Positions 12,150 to 23,033 of a stretch of 64,000 bases of DNA are shown here, one piece after another. The stretch covers positions 12,159,446-12,223,445 of the forward strand of contig NC_057788.1 of the NCBI RefSeq assembly GCF_014905175.1, read 5' to 3'. Each line of letters begins with the position of its first letter. Positions within the stretch are counted from its first letter, which is position 1. This stretch comes from Aphidius gifuensis (Eukaryota; Arthropoda; Insecta; Hymenoptera; Braconidae). A program made the position numbers and the translations under genes. Below the pieces are notes generated by a model. That model was not told where the DNA came from. It saw only the letters and a list, made by a program, of their open reading frames with translations, and did not search any database.

Positions 12150-13930
12150 ATATACACATAATTCTAAGCTTTATTTCATGTCAATCGGTTGATTATTAAA
12201 AAAGTTGTGCTGACTTGAGTTAAAGCTAGCACAACATTGCATAAAAAATAAAAAAATTAATTAAAAAAGGGTTGATAAAAAAAAAATAAAATTATTTATA
12301 TACGTAGACTAAAAACACATAAATTACACATAATTTTTGGCCATATAACATGTCGATCGGTCAATTATTGGAAAAGTTGTGCTGACTTAAACAACATTGC
12401 ATAAAAAATAAAAAAAGTGATTAAAAAAGGGTGAATAAAAAGAAAAAAAATTGTTTATATAACTATACTAAAAATACATAACTAACACATAATTCTGAGC
12501 TTTATTTCATGTCAATCGGTTGATTATTAAAAAAGTTGTGCTGACTTGAGTTAAAGCTGGCACAACATTGCATATAAAATGAAAAAATTAATTAAAAAAG
12601 GGTTAATAAAAAAAAAAAATTATTTATATACGTAGACTAAAATTACATGAATAACACATAATTCTGGGCCATATAACATGTCGATCGGTTGATTATTGAA
12701 AAAGTTGTGCTGACTTGAATCTAAGCTAGCGCAACATTGCATGAGAAAAAAAAAATTGATTAAAAAAGGGTTAATAAAAAAAAAAAAATTATTTATATAC
12801 GTAGACTAAAAACACATAAATAACACATAATTTTGAGCTTCATTTCATGTCAATCGGTGGATTATTAAAAAAGTTGTGTTGATTTGAGTTGAAGCTGGCA
12901 CAACATTGCATAAAAAATATAAAAATTAATTAAAACAGGGTTAATGAAAAAAAAAAAAATTATTTATATACGTAGACTAAAAACACATAAATTACACATA
13001 ATTTTTGGCCATATAACATGTCGATCGGTCAATTATTGGAAAAGTTGTGCTGACTTAAACAACATTGCATAAAAAATAAAAAAAGTGATTAAAAAAGGGT
13101 GAATAAAAAGAAAAAAAATTGTTTATATAACTATACTAAAAATACATAACTAACACATAATTCTGAGCTTTATTTCATGTCAATCGGTTGATTATTAAAA
13201 AAGTTGTGCTGACTTGAGTTAAAGCTGGCACAACATTGCATATAAAATGAAAAAATTAATTAAAAAAGGGTTAATAAAAAAAAAAAATTATTTATATACG
13301 TAGACTAAAATTACATGAATAACACATAATTCTGGGCCATATAACATGTCGATCGGTTGATTATTGAAAAAGTTGTGCTGACTTGAATCTAAGCTAGCGC
13401 AACATTGCATGAGAAAAAAAAAATTGATTAAAAAAGGGTTAATAAAAAAAAAAAAATTATTTATATACGTAGACTAAAAACACATAAATAACACATAATT
13501 TTGAGCTTCATTTCATGTCAATCGGTGGATTATTAAAAAAGTTGTGTTGATTTGAGTTGAAGCTGGCACAACATTGCATAAAAAATATAAAAATTAATTA
13601 AAACAGGGTTAATGAAAAAAAAAAAAATTATTTATATACGTAGACTAAAAACACATAAAAAACACATAATTCTGGGCCATATAACATGTCGATCGGTTGA
13701 TTATTGAAAAAGTTGTGATGGCTTGAACTTAAGCTAGCACAACATTGCATAAAAAATAAAAAAATTAATTAAAAAAGGGTTAATAAAAAAAAAAAAATTA
13801 TTGATATACGTAGACTAAAAACACATAAATAACACATAATTCTGGGCCATATAACATGTCGATCGGTTGATTATTAAAAAAGTTGTGCTGACTTAAGTTT
13901 AAGCTGGCACAACATTTCATAAAAAAATAT
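12150..13930 (+). repeat. ~167-base satellite with a 668-base higher-order repeat
   Basis: About eleven monomers of 161-172 bases, anchored on (t)acacataattctg(g/a)gc. Each contains tgtc(a/g)atcggt, aagttgtgctgactt, caacattgcat and an A-rich tract ending in tatatacgtagact. Four different monomers form a 668-base block that recurs almost unchanged: 12315 matches 12983 and the register holds to about 13636. Two or three more diverged monomers follow. It lies just inside the left Polinton arm. No open frame. Confidence 0.9.
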
Positions 13931-14892
13931 ATAAGAGCACAAAAATCGCGAGTTGCACTCAAAAATAACATGAAAAGAGCATAAAAGTCCAGTGCCATTC
14001 ATAATCGTTGGTTTGATAACTTTTGGGACGTAATTGAATGGTGTGAATCATATCTACTCATATTATGACTTACACAATTAATTATACACGACTCTTGATA
14101 ATCATAAAAATGATTATTTTGTCATGATTAGTTAGTGCTGTGTGTGTGAGTATGCAGCTGCGCATTCATCCAGCGAATTTATGATTTAGCTCTACCTGGC
14201 ATTCGAATTTCGAATGAACTAAATAAAACAAAAACAATTCAATAATCCATGGCGCGTAAACACACACGTGGATTCAGATGCCATAATGATAATAATCAAC
14301 GCCGCAAAGTTCGGGGCGCTTTCATTTTGTGAGTATACCGGTGTAAATAAAACAAATGATATAGTACCAATACGTCAAATGGGTATGTTTGTACGTTCGG
14401 GTACTGTACTCATTTGTTTATTTTGAAAATATAGAGGTGATTGTTGTTAGGTTAAAAATCAAACCGTACACGGTCTACTAAAATTGTAGATACAAATTTA
14501 AAAAATTCAAATAATTAACCACACAAAAATTGCATCGTATACGGTGTACGTCATTGGAAATTAAACCGTGTGCGGTATATGAACTGTATACCGTTTACCG
14601 ATTATTGCAAATACAAATTTTTTTAGTTAAAATATTTAAATCATATACCGTGTGCGGTGTACGCCATTAAAGATTAAACCGTGTGCGGTATGAACTGTAT
14701 ACAGATATTTAACTACGAATCATAGCCTGGGCGGTGTACGTCATTGGTATCATCATTGGTGTTGATTGGAAACGTCATTTGAATATCCACTAGCATTTTA
14801 AAGATTTCTAAATAAATTTCTATTTGTTATTTCATCGAAATATTTTATAAATTAAGTAATGCATTGATGCTATGGATAAATATATATGGAAC
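13931..14892. other. Non-coding spacer with degenerate cggtgtacg repeats
   Basis: No gene seen. At 14450-14745 the motifs accgtgtgcggtat, gaactgtatacc and cggtgtacg(c/t)cat recur three or four times at roughly 90-110-base spacing, a degraded tandem repeat. The remainder is unique AT-rich sequence. Confidence 0.5.
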
Positions 14893-16126
14893 CTACTTTA
14901 GTAAAATGCTGGTGTGATTTTGTCTGGCACTTCTCGTCAGTATCGTACCAACGTCCTCGAGCAGATTATCCTCAATGTGCGCTATAACTCTGACCAGCTT
15001 TAAAAGGTCTTTTTGATCTATGACTAGAAGTTTTCCCTTCCTTTCTCTAGTTTTCCCACGTTCGCCCTGAGTCATTTTTCAAACTGGGTATCCGCGCAAG
15101 CTTCTTTAATCACTCCCTTGTGAAGTCGACAAGCTGGGAATTATAGAAGACTAATAGTAGAAAAGGTAACCCTGCGGATGGAGGTCCACATTCCTGTGTC
15201 CCAACTCCCTGGGTACTGTCCTTGACTGCCAGCTCCATCTTTTCTGGTATCTCATGCTGAGTCCCAGTAATCATCAGTAAGCCCTGCGGCATAAATTTAT
15301 TGGTTTTTTCACTTTCCATAGGAAAACCCACGAGTATCTTAGTCCCCTCGAGCCGCACAGTTGCGGTCGATTTTTGACAAAGTTAGAAAAAAAAATCACA
15401 CTTACTAATTTGGGGGTGGGGAATTTAAAGGTGGTAATAAAAAATAGCTGAAAATTTTTTTAGAGATGAAAAAAAACAAGAAGGGTTGAAAATGGGTATT
15501 TTTTGGAAATATCGCGGAAACTAAGGGATTTCGGAAAAAATAGTTAAAATCAAAGTTGTTAAAAAAATAATTAGCTTTAATTTAGTTGTCGAGGGTATTT
15601 CTCATATTTTGAAGGGTTAAGCGGGAAATCGCGATTGAAAATATTGATAAAAATACTTCTAGTCGATCGGGAAAAGGGGAGGCGGATTCTCTTTCACCTC
15701 TCATTCGTAGCTCATCGCAGACCGGGAATCCGAGAATTAAAAATATAATTATAATTTAAAATAAAATAAAATATTATAATATTTTAAAATAAAAAATTGC
15801 AATTGGGCTTTAAATTGTTTATAAAAAATTTTGTTTATAACAATAGCATCAATTTAAATAATTTCGCTATAAAATTCAGAAAAAATGAAAAAGTTCCGGA
15901 TTTTTATTTTTATTTTTCAAAATAGTTATTGAAAAAGTATAAAAACATTACATCTTCGTTGTGTTCTTGATACATTTGTCTGTTTTTATGCTATATAAAA
16001 TGACTTAACGGGCTAATTTAGGCTCTTTTCTTGTATAGGTTTAAATTTTGAGCTGCTTGAAGCAACAAAGCAACTTAGTAATACACAAAAATATCATTTC
16101 ATTTTAGAATATTTCTTTAAAGAAAA

Positions 16127-16498
16127 ATGGTCAAAGCCGGTCGAAGAATCGCTCTTTGTACACCAGAAAAATTATGCTGTTATAAAAAGAAGTTTTGTGT
16201 AAATTCAGATTTAAAAGAAACTCGGGAACTGCTAAATCAATCAAGCTCCGGTTCAACAGTCGAAATATGGAATCAATTAAGCTTCAAGTTTCCAGGGTCG
16301 CATGCCTGCCAATCTCGCTTAAAAATAAATTATCACATGTTATTCAAAAAAAAAAAAGAAATTGTCTACAATATTTTATTTTTGGTTGAACAAGAAAATA
16401 ATGAAAAAAGAGTTAATGAAAAGATAAGTAGTATATATAGGAGAGTTCTGGGACACCCTCCGCTGTGCCCCCGCGAGACCCGCGACCCCCCGTTGTGA
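16127..16498 (+). CDS. Small Myb/SANT-like protein of the Ulp1-type element
   Basis: An open frame of 123 codons beginning MVKAGRRIALCTPEKLCC. Residues 35-75 have the spacing of a Myb/SANT-like DNA-binding helix set: an acidic lead, W-N-Q-L near residue 54, then a Cys-x-S-R-L-K recognition-helix-like segment (ACQSRLKINYHMLF). Such proteins pair with transposases or proteases in several eukaryotic DNA transposons and bind their termini. The last 20 or so codons run into the element's terminal repeat, so the true stop may be accidental. It lies next to a terminus and 750 bases past the protease-gene remnant. Function by analogy only. Confidence 0.45.
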   Translation: MVKAGRRIALCTPEKLCCYKKKFCVNSDLKETRELLNQSSSGSTVEIWNQLSFKFPGSHACQSRLKINYHMLFKKKKEIVYNILFLVEQENNEKRVNEKISSIYRRVLGHPPLCPRETRDPPL

Positions 16499-16530
16499 TT
16501 CGCGAATTAATTAATTAGGTCGAATCGCCG
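16424..16530 (+). repeat. Terminal inverted repeat, Ulp1/Myb element copy 1
   Basis: gtagtatatataggagag, then ttctgggacacc, then a GC-rich run with gcgacccccc and cgcgaatta. It pairs as the reverse complement with 33845-33935 of copy 2. About 90 bases, GC-rich against an AT-rich background. Confidence 0.65.
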
Positions 16531-16640
16531 CACGGGGTCTTTGAAATAATTAATTGGGTCGATTAATTAATGAATTGGGTCAAATCGCCGCAGGGAGTCC
16601 TCCAATTGATTAATTAGGTCAATTCACCATGGGGGGTCCG
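16505..16640 (+). repeat. attaatta(g/a)gtcgaatcgccg minisatellite, about 2.5 copies
   Basis: The phrase aattaatta(g/g)gtc(g/a)aatcgccgca(c/g)gg recurs at about 16505, 16560 and 16610 with a 50-60-base period. It directly follows the terminal repeat of the Ulp1-type element and may be subterminal element DNA. Confidence 0.5.
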
Positions 16641-16890
16641 ATTTTTGTAAGACGCCATATTGTTTTTCTGTAAGTCGCCATATTGGATTTTTTTTTGACG
16701 TCATTTTAAATTTTGAAATTCCCGTGAGTCTAGAGGTCCCATTTTTCATACGCCATATTGTTTTTCCGTACGACGTCATATTGCATTTTACAAAGGTAAT
16801 TATTGTTATTGTTATTATTTTGATTCATTTTATTGATCATAAATTAAGTAACTTATAAAAAATGTTTTTATTATATATATATATATATAT
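16641..16890. other. Non-coding spacer with cgccatattg repeats
   Basis: Contains four variants of acg(c/t)catattg(t/g)(t/a)tttt over 16650-16790 and a (TA)n run at 16871-16890 that serves as insertion target for the LTR-like unit. No gene seen. Confidence 0.5.
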
Positions 16891-18118
16891 TGTAACTGAT
16901 TTTTCCACCGATAAAGTAAAAGCCTCAGTTACTATGGGATCAACAAGGATTTCTCACCTTCCTCCTCTCCTACCGCCAGGAGGGAGCCAGCTGGTGTATA
17001 ACGGCAACCAACGGACCCCGGGGTAGTTTCGGGAGCATTGGCCGCCGACGGCCATTTCGGTAGCGACTAGTTCAGCAAGAAATTGTAGAGGGGCGCGATC
17101 CACCACGGTGGTTCCAAAACGTCACTCGGGGACCATTACTAAAATGTATATAGATTTTAGTATTGGCCGGGAGCGTAATAACCTCACCCCGCAGCGGCGG
17201 TTATTACCGTGAACATTAACTTTGGTTTAACTAACTCGCATAACCTAAGTTAATACGAGAACGAGGATATTCGTACCTCGCAGGCTTTACCAAATATCCT
17301 CCTATTGCCTACTCACTCTAGTGCACCAAGCAGTCGAACATAAAGTCCAACCGCAGCCACGCTGGTCGTATGCCGGACCACTCTATGCATTTGACTACTC
17401 GATTATAGGTTACCCTGACAGTAAGTAACCACACTAGAGCGAGAGAGCGAGTGATATACAACGTCCTACCTATACAGCGTAGCAACATCGTAAATCACCC
17501 CGGGAGCATGCATCACGCATCGGGAGCTTGGTGTCACTCATCAGTGACATCAAATAGTTCCAACCTAGGACCCAGTCGACGTCATCGTCTCAGTCGGCTA
17601 ACTCCACCGAGGAGTCATGCCAGCTTCACCAATGATATCAACTAGCTCCTTCATAGGAGCATGTCGACATCACCAAGTCACCAGCCAACTCCACCAAGGA
17701 GTCAGCTAGCTTCATCGAAAGCCAACCACGGACTGTTACCAGTCCCGGTGCCATCAGCCAGCTCCGAGAGCCGGCCGACGACTGGCAGTGAGACGCCAGC
17801 GATCACCAGTTTTATGGACTCTATCCCCATTCCCGTTTGACCCACTACATACGACCATCTGTGCGCACACCTCGATGCGACTTTCCGGCGGGAGTATCGA
17901 AGTAGGGGATACGAATCTGACGTAGCCAGGGTAGGAATCCGGATTATCTGCTCGTGGCGGATGTCTACCAAGTCAACACTGACATTCAGGCGAAAATAGA
18001 TGTCACTACCGAGGCCACTCACAAACCGGTGGTATTAATTAGCATCTTAGTCAATAAAGCCCTCAGACCAGACCTCTAATCATATTCGGGAGCGCGAGAT
18101 CTGCCAAATCTCGTTACA
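16891..18118 (+). mobile_element. LTR-like unit, 1228 bases (solo LTR candidate)
   Basis: Starts tgtaactgatttttcc and ends aaatctcgttaca, so TG...CA, inside a TA-rich target (atat on both sides, low complexity). It is GC-richer than its surroundings and has an AATAAA at about 18051-18056 near the 3' end, followed by a 60-base tail also present, reversed, at 59821-59910. Internal ccaactccacc(a/g)aggagtca repeats occur at 17600-17710. Open frames inside are on both strands and lack domains. The 3' tail and first bases recur as separate units at 18146 and 59821-60505, defining a family. Best explained as a solo LTR; a non-LTR repeat with similar ends is possible. Confidence 0.6.
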
Positions 18119-18145
18119 ATATAAAGGTACGTGTGTGGTATATAT

Positions 18146-18470
18146 TGTAACCGATTTACTGACGTGCGCGGCGAGAACTATCGGCCAAGGTTAACAACGA
18201 GGATTTCGCACCATCCTTCTCAAAATCACCGGGGAGAGCCATGTTGGTTATCTCGGAAGCCAACAAGCGTGGGAGTCACGAGAACTAATTCGGGAGCCTA
18301 ACTCAGTCTTAAAAATGGTAGAGGGGCGCGGTCCACCTGATTGGATTATGAAATACGCAACCAAACCTGAGGGAACTATCGTGAACCAAGCACAGTGTAT
18401 TACATACGCCTATATTACATTGCGACCATACTATAGTAAAATACCTACGTCACAAGTATCGTAAGTGTGG
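18146..18470 (+). repeat. Truncated second LTR-like unit
   Basis: Begins tgtaaccgattt 28 bases after the first unit ends, again after a TA run, and shares with it (a/g)acgaggattt, ggggagagcca, cgggagc and gtagaggggcgcgg(t)ccacc in the same order. Homology fades by about 18470. No gene is seen in the following 18470-18860. Confidence 0.5.
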
Positions 18471-18867
18471 GAGCAAATAGTCTACGTGTGAGATATGTAT
18501 TTTGTATAGGGAACCATACAGCGATCCATCCATGACCAGGTCTTACACATATGTTGCCGTTGCAATAATAATATATCTCAATATTATTATTATTGTTATT
18601 ATTTACAAGTATCCATTCGTGAACTCACACATACACATGTGTAATGATGGTCTAACCATCACATACATATTATGTAGCGAGAATATAATAATTAATATTA
18701 TTATAATGAGAGAACCATATAGCGTGATCATTAGTATTAGTCTGTCATTGGAAATTCAAGCAGAGTTTCACCAGGACTTAACGTCTGATACCTAGAGAAC
18801 CTTTACGAGAGATCCAAACGATGTCGAGAGAACCAGTAGTGAACCAAGAGAGCCAGTCAAGAGAAAT

Positions 18868-19116
18868 GTTTGCCCGGAAAGCAAGAGACCCGGGTTCGAT
18901 TCCCGGCGGGGGAACTTCGTTATTTTTTCTAAGTTTCTGGTTTTTTTCAAAAAATGAATTGACGCATAGAAGGACGTTGGAGTTAACTTGATGAAACTTA
19001 GAAAAAATGAGAAGCCCTGTGGTCTAGTGGTCAAGGCGTTTGCCCGGAAAGCAAGAGACCCGGGTTCGATTCCCGGCGGGGGAACTTCGTTATTTTTTCT
19101 AAGTTTCTGGTTTTTT
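18868..19116 (+). repeat. Tandem array of tRNA-like units, 1.5 copies
   Basis: The unit is a tRNA-like core, then ttattttttctaagtttctgg, about 50 bases with gaattgacgcatagaaggacg, then gaaacttagaaaaaatgag leading into the next core. The first copy (18868-18919) keeps only the 3' half of the core; the second is complete. The pieces ctaagttt and aaacttag flank each core as inverted repeats. The array ends at the 5' edge of the Polinton polB gene. A reversed single copy lies inside polB at 21304-21480. Confidence 0.75.
19011..19088 (+). pseudogene. tRNA-like core with Pol III A and B boxes
   Basis: A near-consensus internal promoter is visible: tggtctagtggtc (A box) and ggttcgattcc (B box). D and T arms fold well (ccggg/cccgg T stem). 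The anticodon arm gives a 7-base loop ccggaaa with C where U33 should be, and the acceptor pairs poorly except for an outer gaag/cttc. It resembles tRNA-Gly or tRNA-Glu but is unlikely to be a working tRNA. Antisense frames across it produce the proline-glycine-rich false peptides often seen over tRNA repeats. Confidence 0.6.
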
Positions 19117-21303
19117 ACATTGAGGTGCAGGTGTATCTTCAACAGTTGATGTATAAAACGCTTCTATTGAAAAATACATTGAATGGCAAGACTTAGAAAA
19201 TGTATTCAGAAACAGGACGAAGACAAGCATTATAATTAATTTAAAACATAAAGATGTAAAAGACTTTCTTTCTGATGCTAAAGAAATGTTAATTAATCAG
19301 TTAGCTCTCATTTTACAAGATAAAAATGCACTCAAAGTCAATACTGTATTAGCTTTACTATGAAATCGAAAAACCTTCAGATAATAGTGTAGAAGTTGAA
19401 ACAAAATATTTCAGTGAAGGCAGTTTTGAGGTTTTACAATCATCAGATCTGAGCCAACTATTCAAAGAAAATTTTGAACATTTTATAGAAGATGTTGAGG
19501 AAGCTGAATCAAATGGATCTGGTTGGAAACTGCAGGAAATCCTCCATCTTGAAATCCAAATAAATGATTACATACAACTGCAAGGTGGTAATTCATCTTT
19601 CGTTGAAATGCCACCATGGATACTGAAAACTCACTCAGTTGTAAACGTCAAAAATTCTGATAATTTTTGTTTCGTATGGTCAGTTTTAGCATGTTTATAT
19701 AGAGCGTCTTACCATAGTGAGTGTGTGAGTCATTATACAAAACATGTTGATGAATTAAATTGCGATGGAATAACTTTTCCGATAACATGGGAAAAAATCA
19801 AGGTTTTCGAAAAACAAAATAAGTTAAAAATTAATATTTATGGTATAGATGATGATGATGATTATGATGATGACGATGACAGTGATGATGATGATGATAA
19901 TGATGATGAGAAAAAAAATAAAAAACATAAAAAGGAAGGGTTGTACCATATTATATAAGCAAAAATGAATCAGATGAGGAAACGATTCATCTGTTAATGG
20001 TTAAGAGAGAAGTAGAAGTGGAAGACGATTATGATGATGATGATAATGATATTGTTGTTATTAATAATTTCAATTCACGAAAAACTTTGGCTCAATATCA
20101 TTTTGCATGGATCAAAAACTTATCGAGATTAGTGAGCTCACAAATTTCTAAACATAATGGGAAGAAAATAATTTGTGATCGTTGCTTATGTCATTTTCAA
20201 TCACAAAAATCACGGGATAATCATGAAAAACTTTGCAGTGAAAAATGTAAAAGTGCAATGAGATTACCGACTGCAAAAAATAATATTTTACAATTTAAAA
20301 GTTATAAACATCAATTAACGGTACCGTTTATAATTTATGGTGATTTAGAATGTTTATTGAAAAAAGTGCAGAGTGAAGAACTTGAAAAAAATTAAATTTA
20401 TCAAAAACATGTTCCAAGTAGTGCAGCATATTATTTAAAGTGTAGTTATGATGACTCACTTTCCAAGTTCAATCTTCATAGAGGTAAAAATTTAATTGAA
20501 TGGTTTATTACAGAGCTTGAACAAATTGCTCATCAAGTCAATAAAATAATAGATGATATTAAACCAATGTCTCTCACACGAGATGAAGAATTACAATTTT
20601 TGAATGCTAAAAAATGTCATATTTGTGATAAAAATTTTACGAAAAATGACGTAAGAGTAAGAGATTATTCGCATTGGACTTCAGAATACCGAGGTGCCGC
20701 CCATCAAATATGCAATATAAATTATCAAGAATCATGTATCATTCCTGTAGTATTTCACAATCTCACAGGCTATGATGCACATTTCATCATCAAAAAAACT
20801 TAAAAACCAGTTCCGAGGTAAAATTGATATACTTGGAATCAACAAAGAAAGGTATATATTCCATTCACAAATCCTGTCAAAGGTACCCGCATAAAATTCA
20901 GATTCATTGACTCATATAGATTTATGGCTAGTTCCATAGATTCATCATCGAATAATCTAGATGATAATAAAAAATCAATAACGAAAAGTCTCTGTAAAAA
21001 TGATGATGAATTCAATTTGATCACAAAGAAGGGAGTATTTCCATATGATTGTCTTGGTAATGGGAAAAATTTGATGATACAACACTTCCATCGAAAGATC
21101 AATTTTATCTAAAATTGAATAAAGAAAATATTTCAGATGAAGCATATGCACATGCTGGTAAAATGTTTGGCGAAAGTTCAAAATAAAAACACTTGAGGCA
21201 TATTCTGATTTATATTTACAAACTGATGTTGCCCTTTTAGCTGATGTTTTTGAAAGCTTCAGAGCTGATTGTTTAAATACATATAAGTTAGATCCAGCAC
21301 ATT

Positions 21304-21480
21304 TTTTTTTTGAAAAAAACCAGAAACTTAGAAAAAATAACGAAGTTCCCCCGCCGGGAATCGAACCCGGGTCTTTTGCTTTCCGGGCAAACGCCTTGAC
21401 CACTAGACCACGAGGCTTCTTATTTTTTTCTAAGTTTCATCAAGTTACCTCCGACGTCCTTCTATGCGTCAATTCATTTT
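21304..21480 (-). mobile_element. tRNA-like repeat inserted in polB
   Basis: The polB reading stops making sense at ...LDPAHF (about 21303) and resumes as TLPGLSF at 21482, so the 177-base stretch between is an insertion. Reversed, it matches the unit at 18940-19116: aattgacgcatagaagg, gaaacttag, tRNA-like core, ctaagtttctgg. T-runs at both ends obscure the target duplication (attttt is possible). Its size and Pol III boxes suggest a SINE-like element, although the core is internal rather than at the 5' end. Confidence 0.75.
21342..21419 (-). pseudogene. tRNA-like core, copy inside polB
   Basis: Same 78-base core as at 19011-19088 on the opposite strand, with a handful of substitutions (tcttttgctt for tctcttgctt, cgaggc for cagggc). 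A and B boxes are conserved. Inverted aaacttag/ctaagttt repeats flank it. Confidence 0.6.
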
Positions 21481-23033
21481 TTTACACTACCTGGACTTAG
21501 TTTTAGTGCAATGTTGAGATATACTCAGATTGAACTAGAATTGTTAACAGATCCTGAAATGATGTTATATATTGAGCAAGGTATAAGAGGTGGTTTATCA
21601 CAAGTCTCAATCAATATGGAAAAGCGAATAATCGATATATGGAAAACGAATATAATCCAAGAAGAAGAGTCATTTTTAATGTACTTTGATTTAAATAATA
21701 TGTATGGAGCAGCAATGAGAGAATATCTTCCAACTTGTAAATTTGAATGGATTGATAACTTTGATATTTCAATATTAAATTCAACTGCTGATAACTCGAA
21801 ATATGGATACATTCTTGAAGTTGATTTACATTATTCTGCAAGTTTGCATCATCATCATAAAGATTTTCCGTTAGCACCAGTACGTGAGACACCACCTCTA
21901 GAAACCAGTAAAACTCCGAAATTATTGGCAACTCTGGATAATAAAAAAAATTATGTTATCCATTACAGGAATTTAAAACAATATTGGGGGATGATTATTA
22001 CTAAAGTTCATCGTGTTTTAAAATTTAAACAGAGCGCATGGCTTCAATCTTATATTGATCTTAATACAGAGTTACGAAAGAAAGCCCGTAGTGCATTTGA
22101 AAAAGATCTTAGTAAATTATTCATCAATGCATTTTATGGTAAAAGTCTAGTCTGTAAGATCTCGTAAATCAATAAAACTTGTACAAAAATATGGTGGTAG
22201 AGGTGGAGCAAGATATTATATCTCAAAGCCAAACTTTCACAGTCATCAGTTAATCATTGATGATCTTGTAATAATTGAGATGAAACCAACAAGTATACTT
22301 TTCAATAAACTAATTTATCTTGGATTTTCTATTTTGGAAATGTCAAAAACATATATCTATGATTTTCATTATAATTTTATAAAACCAAAATATGAAGATA
22401 AAGTTAAATATTTATATGGTGATACGGATTCTGCTGTTTACCACATATTTAGTCATAATCCATATGATATGATATGTAATAATCCTGATAAATTTGATAC
22501 ATCTGATTATCCAGAAAATAATCAATATGGAATTCCATTAAAAAATAAGAAAGTTATTGGTATGATGAAAGATAAAAATTACGGAAAAATAATGAAGGAA
22601 ATCGTTGGTTTACGAAGTAAATTATACTCATATGTTATAGCGGATGAAAATAATTCAATGAAAAAACGTGTTCATATGAGAGCAAAAGGTGTCAAAAGAT
22701 CAACTGTAAGACAAATAACTTTCGATGATTATAAAAAATGTTCAATTAATCATGTTATTTTAAAAAAGCAACAAAATATTATAAGATCACATAAACATAA
22801 AGTAACAACAAAAACAATTGAAAAAATTAAGTTGGGAAGATGATAAACGTCAGTATATTAATGGTGAAACTGACACTCTGCCTTGGGGTTATATACCTGT
22901 TGAACGAATTTGTTCGAGTAAAAGTATATATAAAAGAAAATATGAATGATGTAAATAAAAGTTGTATAAATGTATATAATAAAAAATAATTGTTAGAAAA
23001 TAAGTATACATTGATTGTTTTTTATTGATTAGT

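Larger units (their letters stand above)
15330..16530 (+). mobile_element. Partial copy 1 of an Ulp1/Myb-type transposon
   Basis: Two parts match the copy at 33845-35045. Bases 15340-15640 match 34684-34976: both contain cacagttgcggtcgattttt, then a gggggtg line and gaagggttaagc(g/a)ggaaatcg. The terminal segment 16424-16530 is the reverse complement of 33845-33935. Copy 1 therefore keeps the last codons of the protease gene (ending T-V-A-V-D-F then TGA at about 15374), its 3' untranslated region, a second gene at 16127 and one terminus; the other end is missing. A second, GC-richer stretch at 14893-15340 adjoins it and is unidentified. Confidence 0.6.
19125..22949 (+). pseudogene. polB: Polinton protein-primed DNA polymerase B (broken)
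   Basis: Family B polymerase that would copy the element by protein priming. Readable in order: an N-terminal insect-Polinton region (19180-19850, with FRNRTKTS, then a W-x3-L...AVV-like stretch and FCFVWSVLACLY); an expanded Asp-rich tract at 19848-19910; HFAWIKNLSRLVS with a Cys/His cluster; Exo I YGDLECLL (about 20335); a CHIC...C knuckle; FHNLTGYDAHF (Exo II, about 20755); RFIDSYRFMAS; motif A YFDLNNMYGAAM (21680); motif B region (22110); motif C YGDTDSAVY (22418). It is interrupted by at least four frameshifts, several stops and the tRNA-like insert at 21304-21480. Usual intact length is 1000-1300 residues. It converges on the integrase gene. Not functional. Confidence 0.93.

Noticed and set aside
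12150..13930. Repeat array considered as CRISPR
   Set aside because: Whole 167-base monomers repeat without unique spacers, and the genome is eukaryotic.
14893..15358. Two minus-strand open frames of 60 and 82 codons in GC-richer DNA
   Set aside because: No domain, no convincing relation between them, and they adjoin a known repeat. I could not support a gene.
17702..18022. 106-codon minus-strand open frame in the LTR-like unit
   Set aside because: No homology recognised and the plus-strand repeats (aggagtca) explain the composition; likely chance in GC-richer DNA.
18792..19142. Open frame with [13 protein letters not shown] sequence
   Set aside because: It is the antisense translation of the tRNA-like repeat, a known annotation artefact.
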